Assembly: GCA_964352375.1 (NCBI GenBank)
Contig: CAYGSA010000082.1
Coordinates: forward strand, 1-7,664
Direction: 5' to 3'
DNA: 7,664 nt
From: UBA1672 sp964352375
GTDB lineage: Bacteria; Pseudomonadota; Alphaproteobacteria; Micavibrionales; Micavibrionaceae
Positions 1 through 6,787 of the stretch are shown here, piece by piece. Made by a program: the position numbers and the translations under genes. The notes under the pieces are model-generated. The model made no database searches. It had not been told where the DNA came from and saw only the letters and a program-made list of their open reading frames with translations. Within the stretch, counting starts at the first letter, position 1, and the number at the start of each line of letters is the position of its first letter.

Positions 1-714
1 GGTCATCGCCGAATATTCCACCATAAAACCACCTGTAATCTCCGACTCACCCTCAGGCAAATCAAACGGCGCGCGATTGGTCTCGGCCAAAATAGAAATC
101 AAGAAAACAATAAACATCGGAAACAATAAAAGCTGAACCCAAAACGGACGCGGCGCTAAGACAATATCTTGCAAGTTAAGCGACCCCGCCACAAGCAGCA
201 CGCACACAATAATAAGCCCCATAGACACTTCATACGAAACCATCTGCGAGGCCGAACGTAACCCGCCAAGAAACGCATAGCGCGAGTTAGACGCCCAACC
301 AGCCATAATAACGCCGTAAACCCCCATAGATGACACAGCAAAAAGATAAAGAATCCCAACATTCAAATTCGCCAGCACCCATCCCTTATCAAACGGTATA
401 ACCACCCATGCTATCAACGAGAGCGCAAACAGCATCATCGGCGCCAACAAGAACACAACGCGATGCGCCTGTGATGGAATAATCGTCTCTTTGGAAAACA
501 GTTTAATCCCATCCGCAATCGGCTGTAACAAACCAAACGGCCCGACAGTCATTGGCCCCTGACGACGCTGCATCGCGCCCATAACCTTACGCTCTGCATA
601 AGTCATATAGGCCACAGAAAGCAAAATACCAACGACAACCATCAAGGTATAAACAACCGTTCGTGTGATCCAATAAGACCAAGGATCAGATATAAATTCC
701 CAAAAAAGCTCCAT
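1..714 (-). CDS. nuoH: NADH-quinone oxidoreductase subunit H, partial (C-terminus beyond window)
   Basis: NuoH (the ND1 homologue) is the membrane subunit of respiratory complex I that joins the hydrophilic arm to the membrane arm and lines much of the quinone-binding tunnel. Reading the minus strand from ATG at 714 gives 238 uninterrupted codons to position 1, so roughly the last 100 residues of a typical 330-350-residue protein are missing. The N-terminal amphipathic stretch MELFWEFISD leads into a first membrane helix (about residues 15-38). Both family signatures are visible: GLLQPIADGIKLFSKE (61-76) and ETNRAPFDLPEGESE (211-225), the latter being the acidic loop near the quinone site. 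Several further hydrophobic segments fit membrane helices (about 86-107, 118-140, 160-178, 193-210). The start is fixed by a purine-rich GGGAGAGG 8 bases upstream (730-723). The stop codon of the preceding gene (717-715) directly abuts the ATG, indicating one transcript. Family assignment is firm. Confidence 0.96.
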   Translation of the reverse strand, partial: MELFWEFISDPWSYWITRTVVYTLMVVVGILLSVAYMTYAERKVMGAMQRRQGPMTVGPFGLLQPIADGIKLFSKETIIPSQAHRVVFLLAPMMLFALSLIAWVVIPFDKGWVLANLNVGILYLFAVSSMGVYGVIMAGWASNSRYAFLGGLRSASQMVSYEVSMGLIIVCVLLVAGSLNLQDIVLAPRPFWVQLLLFPMFIVFLISILAETNRAPFDLPEGESEITGGFMVEYSAMT

Positions 715-1149
715 CTACGCCGCCTCTCCCTGTTCGTCATCACACGCCTTGTGCGTGTGATCCACATCTAGAAACTGCGCCAAATCAGGCTTAAAATAAT
801 CGGGCCCCTTAAGGATTTTACCATCTTCAGGGCGAACAACAGGCTTACCATCCGCGCCCAGCTTACTCATATTAGAGCGATGAACCTCATCAAACGCAGC
901 CTCTTTCAAACCCTGCATCCCAAACGACAAAAATGCACCATCCAAAACATACTGCAAATCAATCAACGCATCCAAAGCCTCAACCAAATCCCCCTCAGCC
1001 AAAGCCTGTTTCAATTCATCCAATTCCTCCGCAAGCAAGCCAATACGCAAAGCATTGATCCGAGTATCAGAAATTGTCGGCGCATCCTTAACAGGCAACC
1101 CGTAAGTCTCGTGAAATTCCTTTACGCGCTCTAACGTCGACCTACTCAC
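715..1149 (-). CDS. MazG/PRA-PH-like all-alpha NTP pyrophosphohydrolase family protein
   Basis: This 144-residue protein looks like a member of the all-alpha NTP pyrophosphohydrolase superfamily (MazG, HisE/PRA-PH and relatives). These enzymes cleave (d)NTPs or related nucleotides to the monophosphate and pyrophosphate using Mg2+ held by an ExxE...ExxD motif. The motif is visible: acidic residues E41, E42 and E45 in EELDELKQAL, then E57 and D60 in EALDALIDLQYVLDG, with D64 beyond. A third conserved patch, EVHRSNMSKL (88-97), followed by DGK twice and KGPDYFKPDL (115-124), is typical of the stand-alone COG4696-like subgroup; I name that subgroup from memory. The substrate cannot be told from sequence. 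The start codon is GTG at 1149-1147, overlapping the nuoG stop in GTGA, with a strong AGGAGG 7 bases upstream. The gene sits between nuoG and nuoH, where no complex I subunit is known to belong. It could be a housecleaning enzyme merely carried by the operon. Confidence 0.82.
   Translation of the reverse strand: MSRSTLERVKEFHETYGLPVKDAPTISDTRINALRIGLLAEELDELKQALAEGDLVEALDALIDLQYVLDGAFLSFGMQGLKEAAFDEVHRSNMSKLGADGKPVVRPEDGKILKGPDYFKPDLAQFLDVDHTHKACDDEQGEAA
723..730 (-). promoter_or_regulatory. ribosome binding site of nuoH
   Basis: On the minus strand GGGAGAGG lies 8 bases before the nuoH ATG at 714. It sits inside the last codons of the upstream pyrophosphohydrolase-like gene, so ribosomes finishing that gene pass straight over the nuoH start. 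This supports ATG 714 and translational coupling. Confidence 0.6.
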
Positions 1150-3212
1150 TCCGCAGCCTCCTGAAACTTTTTCTGCCCTTCAAACGAATCAACACACTCA
1201 CGCATCGTATCAGACGCGCGGCAAATGGCATTATTCAGGTAAAAACTCCGAACAGGTGAGGTAAAAGGCTCTTTCGTCGGCTTACCACGCGCCTTAACGA
1301 CAGGCCATTTCGCAGGAGCAAGAACATCCATAGATTTAAAAACAGACCACTCCCTCTTAATCCTGACCCGCAATTCCGCAGAAGAATTATAAGGAAGCGG
1401 ATCATCACAAACACGCTCCGATAGCGCACGTAAAATCGCCCAATCCTCTCGCGCATCACCAGGCGGAGAAACCGCGCGCCGCGCCATCTGAACACGCCCT
1501 TCGGTATTCACATAGGTTCCGTCTTTTTCAGTATACGCCGCAGAGGGCAAAATAACATCCGCACGCTCCGCGCCATGATCACCGTGATGCCCTTGATAAA
1601 CGACAAAAGTCTGCCAGCCGACATTGACACGCGCATTAAATTCATCCGCCCCAAGCAGAAACAGAGCTTTGATCTTACCGTCTTTGGTACCATTAATAAT
1701 TTCAGCAAAAGATCGACCAGAATCTTGCGGTAAGAAATCAATATCCAAACCACCAACACGCGACGCCGCACTATGAAGAATATTAAAACCGTTCCAGCCA
1801 TCCCTTACAACGCCAAGGTCTTCCGCGGCCTTATGCAACAACGCCTGCACAGCCAAACCATCATCACGGCGAAAAGCGCCAGAACCAATAATCATCATCG
1901 GCTTTTTCGCCTTGAGCTTACCCGCATATTGCTTCACAAGCTTCTCTAGATCCTTCGGCCCAGTGCCGACATGCTCATAAGGATAAGCCAGATCAACCGC
2001 CTCACCAATAACAGACACAGGAATGCGTTTCTCCAGCCAATTCTTACGAATGCGCGCATTCACCATAACGCCTTCTGTACGAGGATTGACACCAATCAGC
2101 AAAATTGCATCAGCCTCATCAATACCCGCAATACCGGAGTTGAAAATATAAGAGCCACGCTCCTCAGCCCTGTAAAGCCCCCCATCCGTGCGGCAATCCA
2201 TATTCGCAGAACCAAGCGAAGTCATTAAATCTTTCATCGCCGCCATAGCCTCGACATCAACGAGATCACCAGCAAGCGCCGCAATCTCATCACCTTGAAC
2301 ACCCTCAAGCTTTTCAGCAATCTTTGCAAAAGCCTGCTCCCAACTCGCTTCCTGCAGCTGCCCACTCTCTTCATCACGCACATAAGGGCGATCCAAACGC
2401 GCCTTCCCTAAACCGTCATAAGAAAACCGCGCACGGTCATCAATCCACTCTTCATTAATGTCCTCATTCAAACGCGGCAAAATGCGCATCACTTCACGAC
2501 CCCGCGAATCAATACGAATATTACACCCAAGCGCATCATGCACATCAATACTCTCAGTTTTCTTGAGCTCCCAACTTCTCGCCTTATACTTGTAAGGCTT
2601 AGACGTCAGCGCACCCACCGGGCAAATATCAATCAAATTCCCGGAAAGCTCAGTATCCAAAACTTCGCCCGTAAACGTTCCAATTTCAGCATCTTCACCA
2701 CGGTTAAATTGCCCAAGAACAGGCGTTCCCGCAATTTCCTCGGCAAAACGAACGCATCGCGTACAATTAATACAGCGCGTCATGATCGTTCCGACCAACG
2801 GCCCAAAATCCTTATTTTTTACTGCGCGTTTATTTTCACTATAACGAGAACGATCAAACCCATAAGCAACAGCCTGATCCTGCAAATCACACTCACCACC
2901 CTGATCACAGATCGGACAATCCAGCGGATGATTAATAAGCAGCATCTCCATCACGCCCTTGCGCGCCTTTTTCACCATCTCAGAATCTGTCTTGACTTCC
3001 ATGCCATCGGCGCACGCAAGCGCACAAGACGCCTGCGGCTTCGGCGGCCCCGGAGAAACCTCAACCAGACACATGCGGCAATTCGCCGGAACAGACAATT
3101 TATCGTGATAACAAAAGCGCGGAATCTCTACGCCAATTTGCTCCGCCGCTTGCAGGATACTCGTCCCCGGCTCAACGTCGATCTCAGTATCATTGATGGT
3201 AAGTTTAGGCAT
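1146..3212 (-). CDS. nuoG: NADH-quinone oxidoreductase subunit G
   Basis: NuoG (NDUFS1/Nqo3 homologue) carries part of the iron-sulfur chain that moves electrons from NADH toward quinone in the peripheral arm of complex I. At 688 residues it has the usual alphaproteobacterial length. The N-terminal 2Fe-2S domain has ligands C34, C45, C48 and C63 (cluster N1b). The His-Cys segment HPLDCPICDQGGEC gives H95, C99, C102 and C108 (N5). CINCTRC (147-153) plus C197 in CPVGA give N4. Only one Cys (C230) follows in the next region, so the N7 cluster of E. coli/Thermus-type NuoG is absent, as in mitochondria. A degenerate molybdopterin-oxidoreductase-like domain fills about 275-620, with YQGHHGDHGA (539-548) and ADVILPSAAYTEKDG (551-565). 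No Shine-Dalgarno sequence is visible before ATG 3212, but the N-terminal alignment fits this start. It is the first gene of its block, diverging from purSL, so nuoF does not precede it here. Confidence 0.97.
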   Translation of the reverse strand: MPKLTINDTEIDVEPGTSILQAAEQIGVEIPRFCYHDKLSVPANCRMCLVEVSPGPPKPQASCALACADGMEVKTDSEMVKKARKGVMEMLLINHPLDCPICDQGGECDLQDQAVAYGFDRSRYSENKRAVKNKDFGPLVGTIMTRCINCTRCVRFAEEIAGTPVLGQFNRGEDAEIGTFTGEVLDTELSGNLIDICPVGALTSKPYKYKARSWELKKTESIDVHDALGCNIRIDSRGREVMRILPRLNEDINEEWIDDRARFSYDGLGKARLDRPYVRDEESGQLQEASWEQAFAKIAEKLEGVQGDEIAALAGDLVDVEAMAAMKDLMTSLGSANMDCRTDGGLYRAEERGSYIFNSGIAGIDEADAILLIGVNPRTEGVMVNARIRKNWLEKRIPVSVIGEAVDLAYPYEHVGTGPKDLEKLVKQYAGKLKAKKPMMIIGSGAFRRDDGLAVQALLHKAAEDLGVVRDGWNGFNILHSAASRVGGLDIDFLPQDSGRSFAEIINGTKDGKIKALFLLGADEFNARVNVGWQTFVVYQGHHGDHGAERADVILPSAAYTEKDGTYVNTEGRVQMARRAVSPPGDAREDWAILRALSERVCDDPLPYNSSAELRVRIKREWSVFKSMDVLAPAKWPVVKARGKPTKEPFTSPVRSFYLNNAICRASDTMRECVDSFEGQKKFQEAAE
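1157..1162 (-). promoter_or_regulatory. ribosome binding site of the pyrophosphohydrolase-like gene
   Basis: A perfect AGGAGG on the minus strand (1162-1157) stands 7 bases before the GTG at 1149, inside the 3' end of nuoG. It decides the otherwise non-ATG start. It is the strongest Shine-Dalgarno match I found in the window. Confidence 0.8.
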
Positions 3213-3294
3213 ATGTCATTTACAGTATTGAAAAAAAATTAGAAGTCCTGTTTAATCCGCACCAACACGAATATCAAGAGACAATAAAGAGTAT
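3213..3294. promoter_or_regulatory. divergent intergenic region between nuoG and purSL
   Basis: These 82 bases are the only place in the window from which both blocks can be transcribed in opposite directions. On the plus strand there is a good sigma-70-like site (listed separately). On the minus strand I see only weak candidates: TTGATA (3277-3272) with TAAACA 17 bases on matches the -10 consensus at three of six positions. The nuoG leader contains a run of T (complement of A at 3231-3238) and no Shine-Dalgarno sequence. I see no clear operator repeat; in particular nothing I can call a PurR site. Confidence 0.55.
3228..3256 (+). promoter_or_regulatory. candidate sigma-70 promoter of purSL
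   Basis: TTGAAA (3228-3233; 5 of 6 to the -35 consensus) and TTTAAT (3251-3256; 5 of 6 to the -10 consensus) are separated by exactly 17 bases. Transcription would begin near 3263, leaving a leader of about 30 bases before the ATG at 3295. This rests on consensus matching alone in an AT-rich stretch. Confidence 0.5.
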
Positions 3295-6200
3295 ATGCAC
3301 ACACGCATCGAAATTCTAGCCCATAAAGACGACGGACGCGCAAAAAACATAGAAAAATTGTTCAAACGTTTAAATGTAACCGCTAAGGTCCGTGCCATAG
3401 ATGTGTACACATCCGAAAGCCCGGCTGCTGCTGACGAAAAATTCGCAAGCGCTTTGGCAAATCCGGTCACACAAAAAATCAATCAAAACCCCGATGATTT
3501 TGACTGGGCTTTGGAAATCGGATTTCTCCCGGGCGTCACAGATAACGTCGGTACAACAACATCGGAACTTCTTGCCCTTACATCAAACGACAATGAAGAT
3601 AACAGCTGTTATTCATCGCGCCTCTACCTCATCAAAGCCGATACTGAGCGCAGCGCAATCGAAACCCTCGCCGCTGAAATTTCAAACGGCCTCATACAGC
3701 GCATCTCAATCAAATCAAAAGATGAATACGATCACAACGGCGGTATGGAAACGATCATTCCTAAAGTCATCCTTGATAATAAAGGCGCAGTCGCAGACGA
3801 TGTTGATCTAAATGTCACCGATGAGAAACTCGAAGAAATCGGCAATCGCGGCATACAAAACGCAGACGGCTCATTCCGCGGCCCATTGGGGCTTTCGCTT
3901 CACTATATGAAAGCCATCCAAGCCTATTTCAAAGAGCAAGGCCGCCCCGCAACGGACATCGAACTCGAAACCCTCGCCCAAACATGGTCAGAGCATTGTA
4001 AACACACCATCTTCGCATCCCCAATAGATGATGTAAAAGACGGCCTATATAAGCACTACATAAAGCGCGCTACTAAAGAAATCCGTAAAGAACGCGGTGA
4101 TGATGATTTCTGCGTCTCCGTTTTTTCTGATAACGCGGGCGGCATCGTGTTCGATGACGACTACCTCATCACCGACAAAGTCGAAACCCATAACTCCCCT
4201 TCCGCCCTCGACCCATTCGGCGGCGCAATCACAGGAATTGTTGGTGTAAATCGCGACTGTATGGGCTTCGGCCTCGGCGCAAAACCAATCATAAACCGCT
4301 ATGGTTTTTGCTTAGCCGACCCAAAACTAAAACCAAATTACTTCCGCGATAAAGATTGCACAAACGCCCTGCTCCCACCTTCAAACATCATGAATGGCGT
4401 TATCGCAGGTGTTGAGGCAGGCGGTAACTGCTCAGGCATTCCAACCCCGCAAGGCTTTGTAACATTTGATAATCGATTCGCAGGCAAACCACTGGTCTTC
4501 GTCGGCACAATCGGCCTCATCCCACGTGAAATTAACGGCAAACCAAGCCACATAAAGAAAGCCAATCCTGGTGATAAAATCGTCATGGCTGGCGGACGCG
4601 TCGGCGCAGACGGCATCCACGGCGCAACATTCTCATCCGTTGCCCTCGACGAAGGCTCTCCCGCCACAGCCGTTCAAATTGGCGACCCGATCACCCAAAA
4701 GAAAATGTCCGATGCACTGATCAAAGAAGTCCGCGATAAAGACTGGTACACCGCCATAACCGATAACGGCGCTGGCGGCCTTTCATCCTCAGTAGGTGAA
4801 ATGGCAGAACAATCAGGCGGCTTTCATTTGGAACTCGAAAAAGTCCCGCTAAAATATCCCGGCCTCTCACCTTGGGAAATCTGGATTTCCGAATCCCAGG
4901 AACGCATGACCATGGCCGTTCCACCGGAAAACACAGACAAGCTCATCCAATTCTTAGCGCGGCGCGGCGTCGAAGCCACAGTCGTCGGAACATACACCGA
5001 CTCGCAGCGCGCCGAAATTTCATGGCACGACGAAACCATCATGGATTTAGACATGGACTTCCTCCATGACGGAAACCCAGAAACACCGCTTAAAACCACA
5101 TTCACACGCGGCGGTGAAACAGAACCCGATATCGCAGAACCAAGCGACTACGCACAAACACTCAATGAAATGATGAGCCGCCTCAACATTTGCTCCCGCG
5201 AATTCATCGCAGTGCAATATGACCACAACGTTCAAGGCTCCGCCGTTCTCGGCCCGCTCCAAGGAAAAGGCCGCGTCTTCGCAGAAACCAGCATCTCACG
5301 CCCAGTATTTTCAAGCGCTAAAGGCGTTGTGCTTTCACAAGGCCTCTTCCCGCGCTACAGTGATATCGACACCGCCGCAATGGCCGCCGCAGGAATGGAC
5401 ATGGCCGTCAGAAACGCTATCGCCGCAGGCGCGGACATTAACCACCTTGCCTTGCTCGATAATTTCTGCTGGTGCAGCTCCGATGAGCCCGAACGCCTTG
5501 GCCAACTCAAACGTGCCGTTGAAACCATATACGACATCGCCGTAAAATACGGAACGCCGTTCATCTCCGGCAAAGACAGCATGTTCAACGACTTCAAAGG
5601 ATACGATGAAAACGGTGAAGCGATTAANNNNNNNNNNATCTCCGCGCCGCCAACATTACTCGTCTCCTCAATCGGCGTCATCCCGCATGTGGATCGTGCA
5701 ATCTCTCTTGCGCCAAAAGCCGCAGGCGATCTGGTTTACCTGCTCGGCGCAACAAAAGACGAGCTTGGCGCATCCGAATATTACGATCATCTCGGCCACC
5801 TTGGAAACAACGTTCCCAAAACCGATACACACGAAAACCTAAGGCTCTACCGTCTCTACACCCGCGCAAGCCGCGATAAACTCATCAGCTCCGCCCTCGC
5901 TGTTGGCTACGGAGGCCTCGGAGCAACCCTCGCAAAAAAAGCAATTGCAGGTCAATTGGGCCTAGACATTGATATCACCCCCATATGTCATCCTGAGCGA
6001 AAGCCTGAAGGGCTGAAGTCGAAGGATCTAGATCTTTCGACTACGGATCTACGATCCTCCTCTCAAGATGACAATATAAGCCTGCGCGCAGACAAAGCCC
6101 TATTCTCCGAAAGTACAGGCCGCATCGTCGTCACTGTCGCCCCAAAAAACAAAAAAGACTTCGAACGCAATTTCAAAGGCTTCGAGCAATGCCATTATAT

Positions 6201-6303
6201 CGGCTCCGTCGCGCACACAGAAAACCTCTTCATCCGCGACGTGCTCAAAACAAATATATCAGATTTAGAAGAGGCCTATAAAGCGCCCCTAAGAGAGTAT
6301 TAA
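3295..6303 (+). CDS. purL: phosphoribosylformylglycinamidine synthase, PurSL-type fusion (no glutaminase domain)
   Basis: FGAM synthase converts FGAR, ATP and glutamine-derived ammonia to FGAM in the cytoplasm, the fourth step of de novo purine synthesis. The 1002-codon frame is larger than the usual 730-760-residue PurL and shorter than the roughly 1300-residue fused enzyme. An N-terminal region of about 200 residues has PurS-like segments (about 1-60 and 106-140) around EIGFLPGVTDNVG (74-86). The synthetase core follows: WSEHCKH (231-237), ETHNSPSALDPFGG (297-310) for nucleotide/Mg binding, LDEGSPATAVQIGDP (about 451-465), TDNGAGGLSSSVGEM (489-503) and GKDSM (759-763). The C-terminus ends without a glutaminase domain, which purQ supplies downstream. 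ATG 3295 is the natural start, though the purine-rich AAAGAG before it is only 3 bases away. Two oddities: residues 778-781 are unknown because of an assembly gap, and residues 898-927 come from an inserted palindromic element between the segments LGLDIDITPI and RADKALFSESTGR. The frame stays open through both, so the product is probably functional. Confidence 0.94.
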   Translation: MHTRIEILAHKDDGRAKNIEKLFKRLNVTAKVRAIDVYTSESPAAADEKFASALANPVTQKINQNPDDFDWALEIGFLPGVTDNVGTTTSELLALTSNDNEDNSCYSSRLYLIKADTERSAIETLAAEISNGLIQRISIKSKDEYDHNGGMETIIPKVILDNKGAVADDVDLNVTDEKLEEIGNRGIQNADGSFRGPLGLSLHYMKAIQAYFKEQGRPATDIELETLAQTWSEHCKHTIFASPIDDVKDGLYKHYIKRATKEIRKERGDDDFCVSVFSDNAGGIVFDDDYLITDKVETHNSPSALDPFGGAITGIVGVNRDCMGFGLGAKPIINRYGFCLADPKLKPNYFRDKDCTNALLPPSNIMNGVIAGVEAGGNCSGIPTPQGFVTFDNRFAGKPLVFVGTIGLIPREINGKPSHIKKANPGDKIVMAGGRVGADGIHGATFSSVALDEGSPATAVQIGDPITQKKMSDALIKEVRDKDWYTAITDNGAGGLSSSVGEMAEQSGGFHLELEKVPLKYPGLSPWEIWISESQERMTMAVPPENTDKLIQFLARRGVEATVVGTYTDSQRAEISWHDETIMDLDMDFLHDGNPETPLKTTFTRGGETEPDIAEPSDYAQTLNEMMSRLNICSREFIAVQYDHNVQGSAVLGPLQGKGRVFAETSISRPVFSSAKGVVLSQGLFPRYSDIDTAAMAAAGMDMAVRNAIAAGADINHLALLDNFCWCSSDEPERLGQLKRAVETIYDIAVKYGTPFISGKDSMFNDFKGYDENGEAIXXXXISAPPTLLVSSIGVIPHVDRAISLAPKAAGDLVYLLGATKDELGASEYYDHLGHLGNNVPKTDTHENLRLYRLYTRASRDKLISSALAVGYGGLGATLAKKAIAGQLGLDIDITPICHPERKPEGLKSKDLDLSTTDLRSSSQDDNISLRADKALFSESTGRIVVTVAPKNKKDFERNFKGFEQCHYIGSVAHTENLFIRDVLKTNISDLEEAYKAPLREY
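5628..5637. other. assembly gap (10 N) inside purSL
   Basis: Ten N bases interrupt codon 778. The reading frame is the same on both sides, and family proteins read roughly GEAI-K-ISAPPT here. The real missing sequence is therefore likely about one base (completing AAN to a Lys codon) rather than ten; the fixed length of ten looks like a scaffolder placeholder. Confidence 0.97.
5986..6073. repeat. palindromic repeat-like element inserted in frame in purSL
   Basis: The outer arms TGTCATCCTGAG (5986-5997) and CTCAAGATGACA (6062-6073) pair at 11 of 12 positions. Inside lie three more hairpins: AGCC/GGCT (6002-6005 with 6011-6014), a 26-base near-perfect palindrome centred on CTAG (6017-6042, one mismatched symmetric pair, G.U in RNA), and GGATC/GATCC (6045-6049 with 6053-6057). 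The whole can fold as a four-way junction. The arm sequence TGTCATCCTGAGCGA and the core GTCGAAGGATCT resemble short dispersed palindromic repeats I know from many bacterial genomes, and the placement inside a gene resembles Rickettsia palindromic elements. Translated, it adds about 30 low-similarity residues beginning CHPERKPEG, in a gap between two conserved PurL segments. Only one copy is visible here, so being a genome-wide family is inference. Confidence 0.85.
6291..6297 (+). promoter_or_regulatory. ribosome binding site of the membrane-protein gene
   Basis: AAGAGAG lies 7 bases before the ATG at 6305, inside the last codons of purSL. It is a moderate match that supports coupled translation from the purSL transcript. 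Confidence 0.45.
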
Positions 6304-6304
6304 T

Positions 6305-6787
6305 ATGAACGGCAAACAAATATCATCACGACACACAAAATTGCTCAAGAATAAACTATCACTAATAATATACGTTTTCATAAGCATCGTTATTTGCATC
6401 AGCCTTATAAATAACGGTGAAGAGTATGATGTCAGTAAAGTGCTTTTTACAATGCTTGGCGTTGCCATAGCGGTATTTTTAATCAAATCTACACAGAAAC
6501 AGTACTTTGATAAGCTGGCTGATGAAATTCTAGATCATGGTGAATATTTAAAAATAACGCATAACAAGCGCTCCGGTAATTTATATCTTAAAGACATAAT
6601 CAATATAAATTCAGGGCCATCGGTAAATAACGGGCAAACCCAAGTCACTATTCATTTTTCAGAACCATTCATCGCAGGTCTAAATGAAAAAAATATTTCA
6701 TTCATAATAGAGAAACAATTAAAATTTGACGGGTATCTTGATAAACTCATACAACGCGTCGACGAGGCTAGAAGAAATGACCGCTAA
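6305..6787 (+). CDS. small two-helix membrane protein of unknown function
   Basis: I do not recognise this 160-residue protein. After a basic N-terminus (KLLKNK, 13-18) come two hydrophobic segments, about 18-36 (LSLIIYVFISIVICISLI) and 45-61 (VLFTMLGVAIAVFLI), joined by a short acidic loop, fitting a helical hairpin in the inner membrane with both ends in the cytoplasm. The remaining 100 residues are soluble. They look strand-rich, with YLKITHNKRSGNLYLKDI followed by VTIHFSEP and ISFIIEK, reminiscent of bacterial PH-like small membrane proteins, but that is only a resemblance. The ATG is one base after the purSL stop, and the 3' end overlaps purQ by 11 bases. The gene is clearly AT-richer than its neighbours (one hand-counted line of 60 bases is 30% GC, another 38%, against 58% in a purSL line), which suggests later acquisition. 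No role in purine synthesis can be inferred from sequence. Confidence 0.75.
   Translation: MNGKQISSRHTKLLKNKLSLIIYVFISIVICISLINNGEEYDVSKVLFTMLGVAIAVFLIKSTQKQYFDKLADEILDHGEYLKITHNKRSGNLYLKDIININSGPSVNNGQTQVTIHFSEPFIAGLNEKNISFIIEKQLKFDGYLDKLIQRVDEARRNDR
6764..6767 (+). promoter_or_regulatory. ribosome binding site of purQ
   Basis: GAGG ends 9 bases before the ATG at 6777, within the 3' end of the membrane-protein gene. It favours 6777 over the earlier in-frame ATG at 6726, whose extra 17 residues do not resemble PurQ. Confidence 0.45.

Noticed and set aside
156..362. A short hydrophobic open frame on the minus strand
   Set aside because: It lies out of frame within nuoH, whose continuous 238-codon frame contains both NuoH signatures; the hydrophobicity is inherited from the T-rich nuoH codons.
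2538..3242. A 234-codon open frame on the plus strand
   Set aside because: It is entirely antisense to the nuoG 5' region, whose iron-sulfur ligand motifs are unmistakable. Its translation is rich in Arg, Asn, Thr and Ile, as expected of a complement-strand shadow, with no family motif.
5986..6073. A tRNA-like gene, because the element can draw as a cloverleaf of about 88 bases
   Set aside because: The arm lengths, the lack of T-loop and D-loop consensus bases and the absence of a proper anticodon arm do not fit tRNA; the sequence fits a dispersed palindromic repeat better.
5983..6076. ATA on both sides of the palindromic element as a target-site duplication
   Set aside because: Three bases could match by chance in this AT-rich flank, and element plus duplication would be 91 bases, which would shift the purSL frame unless another indel occurred.
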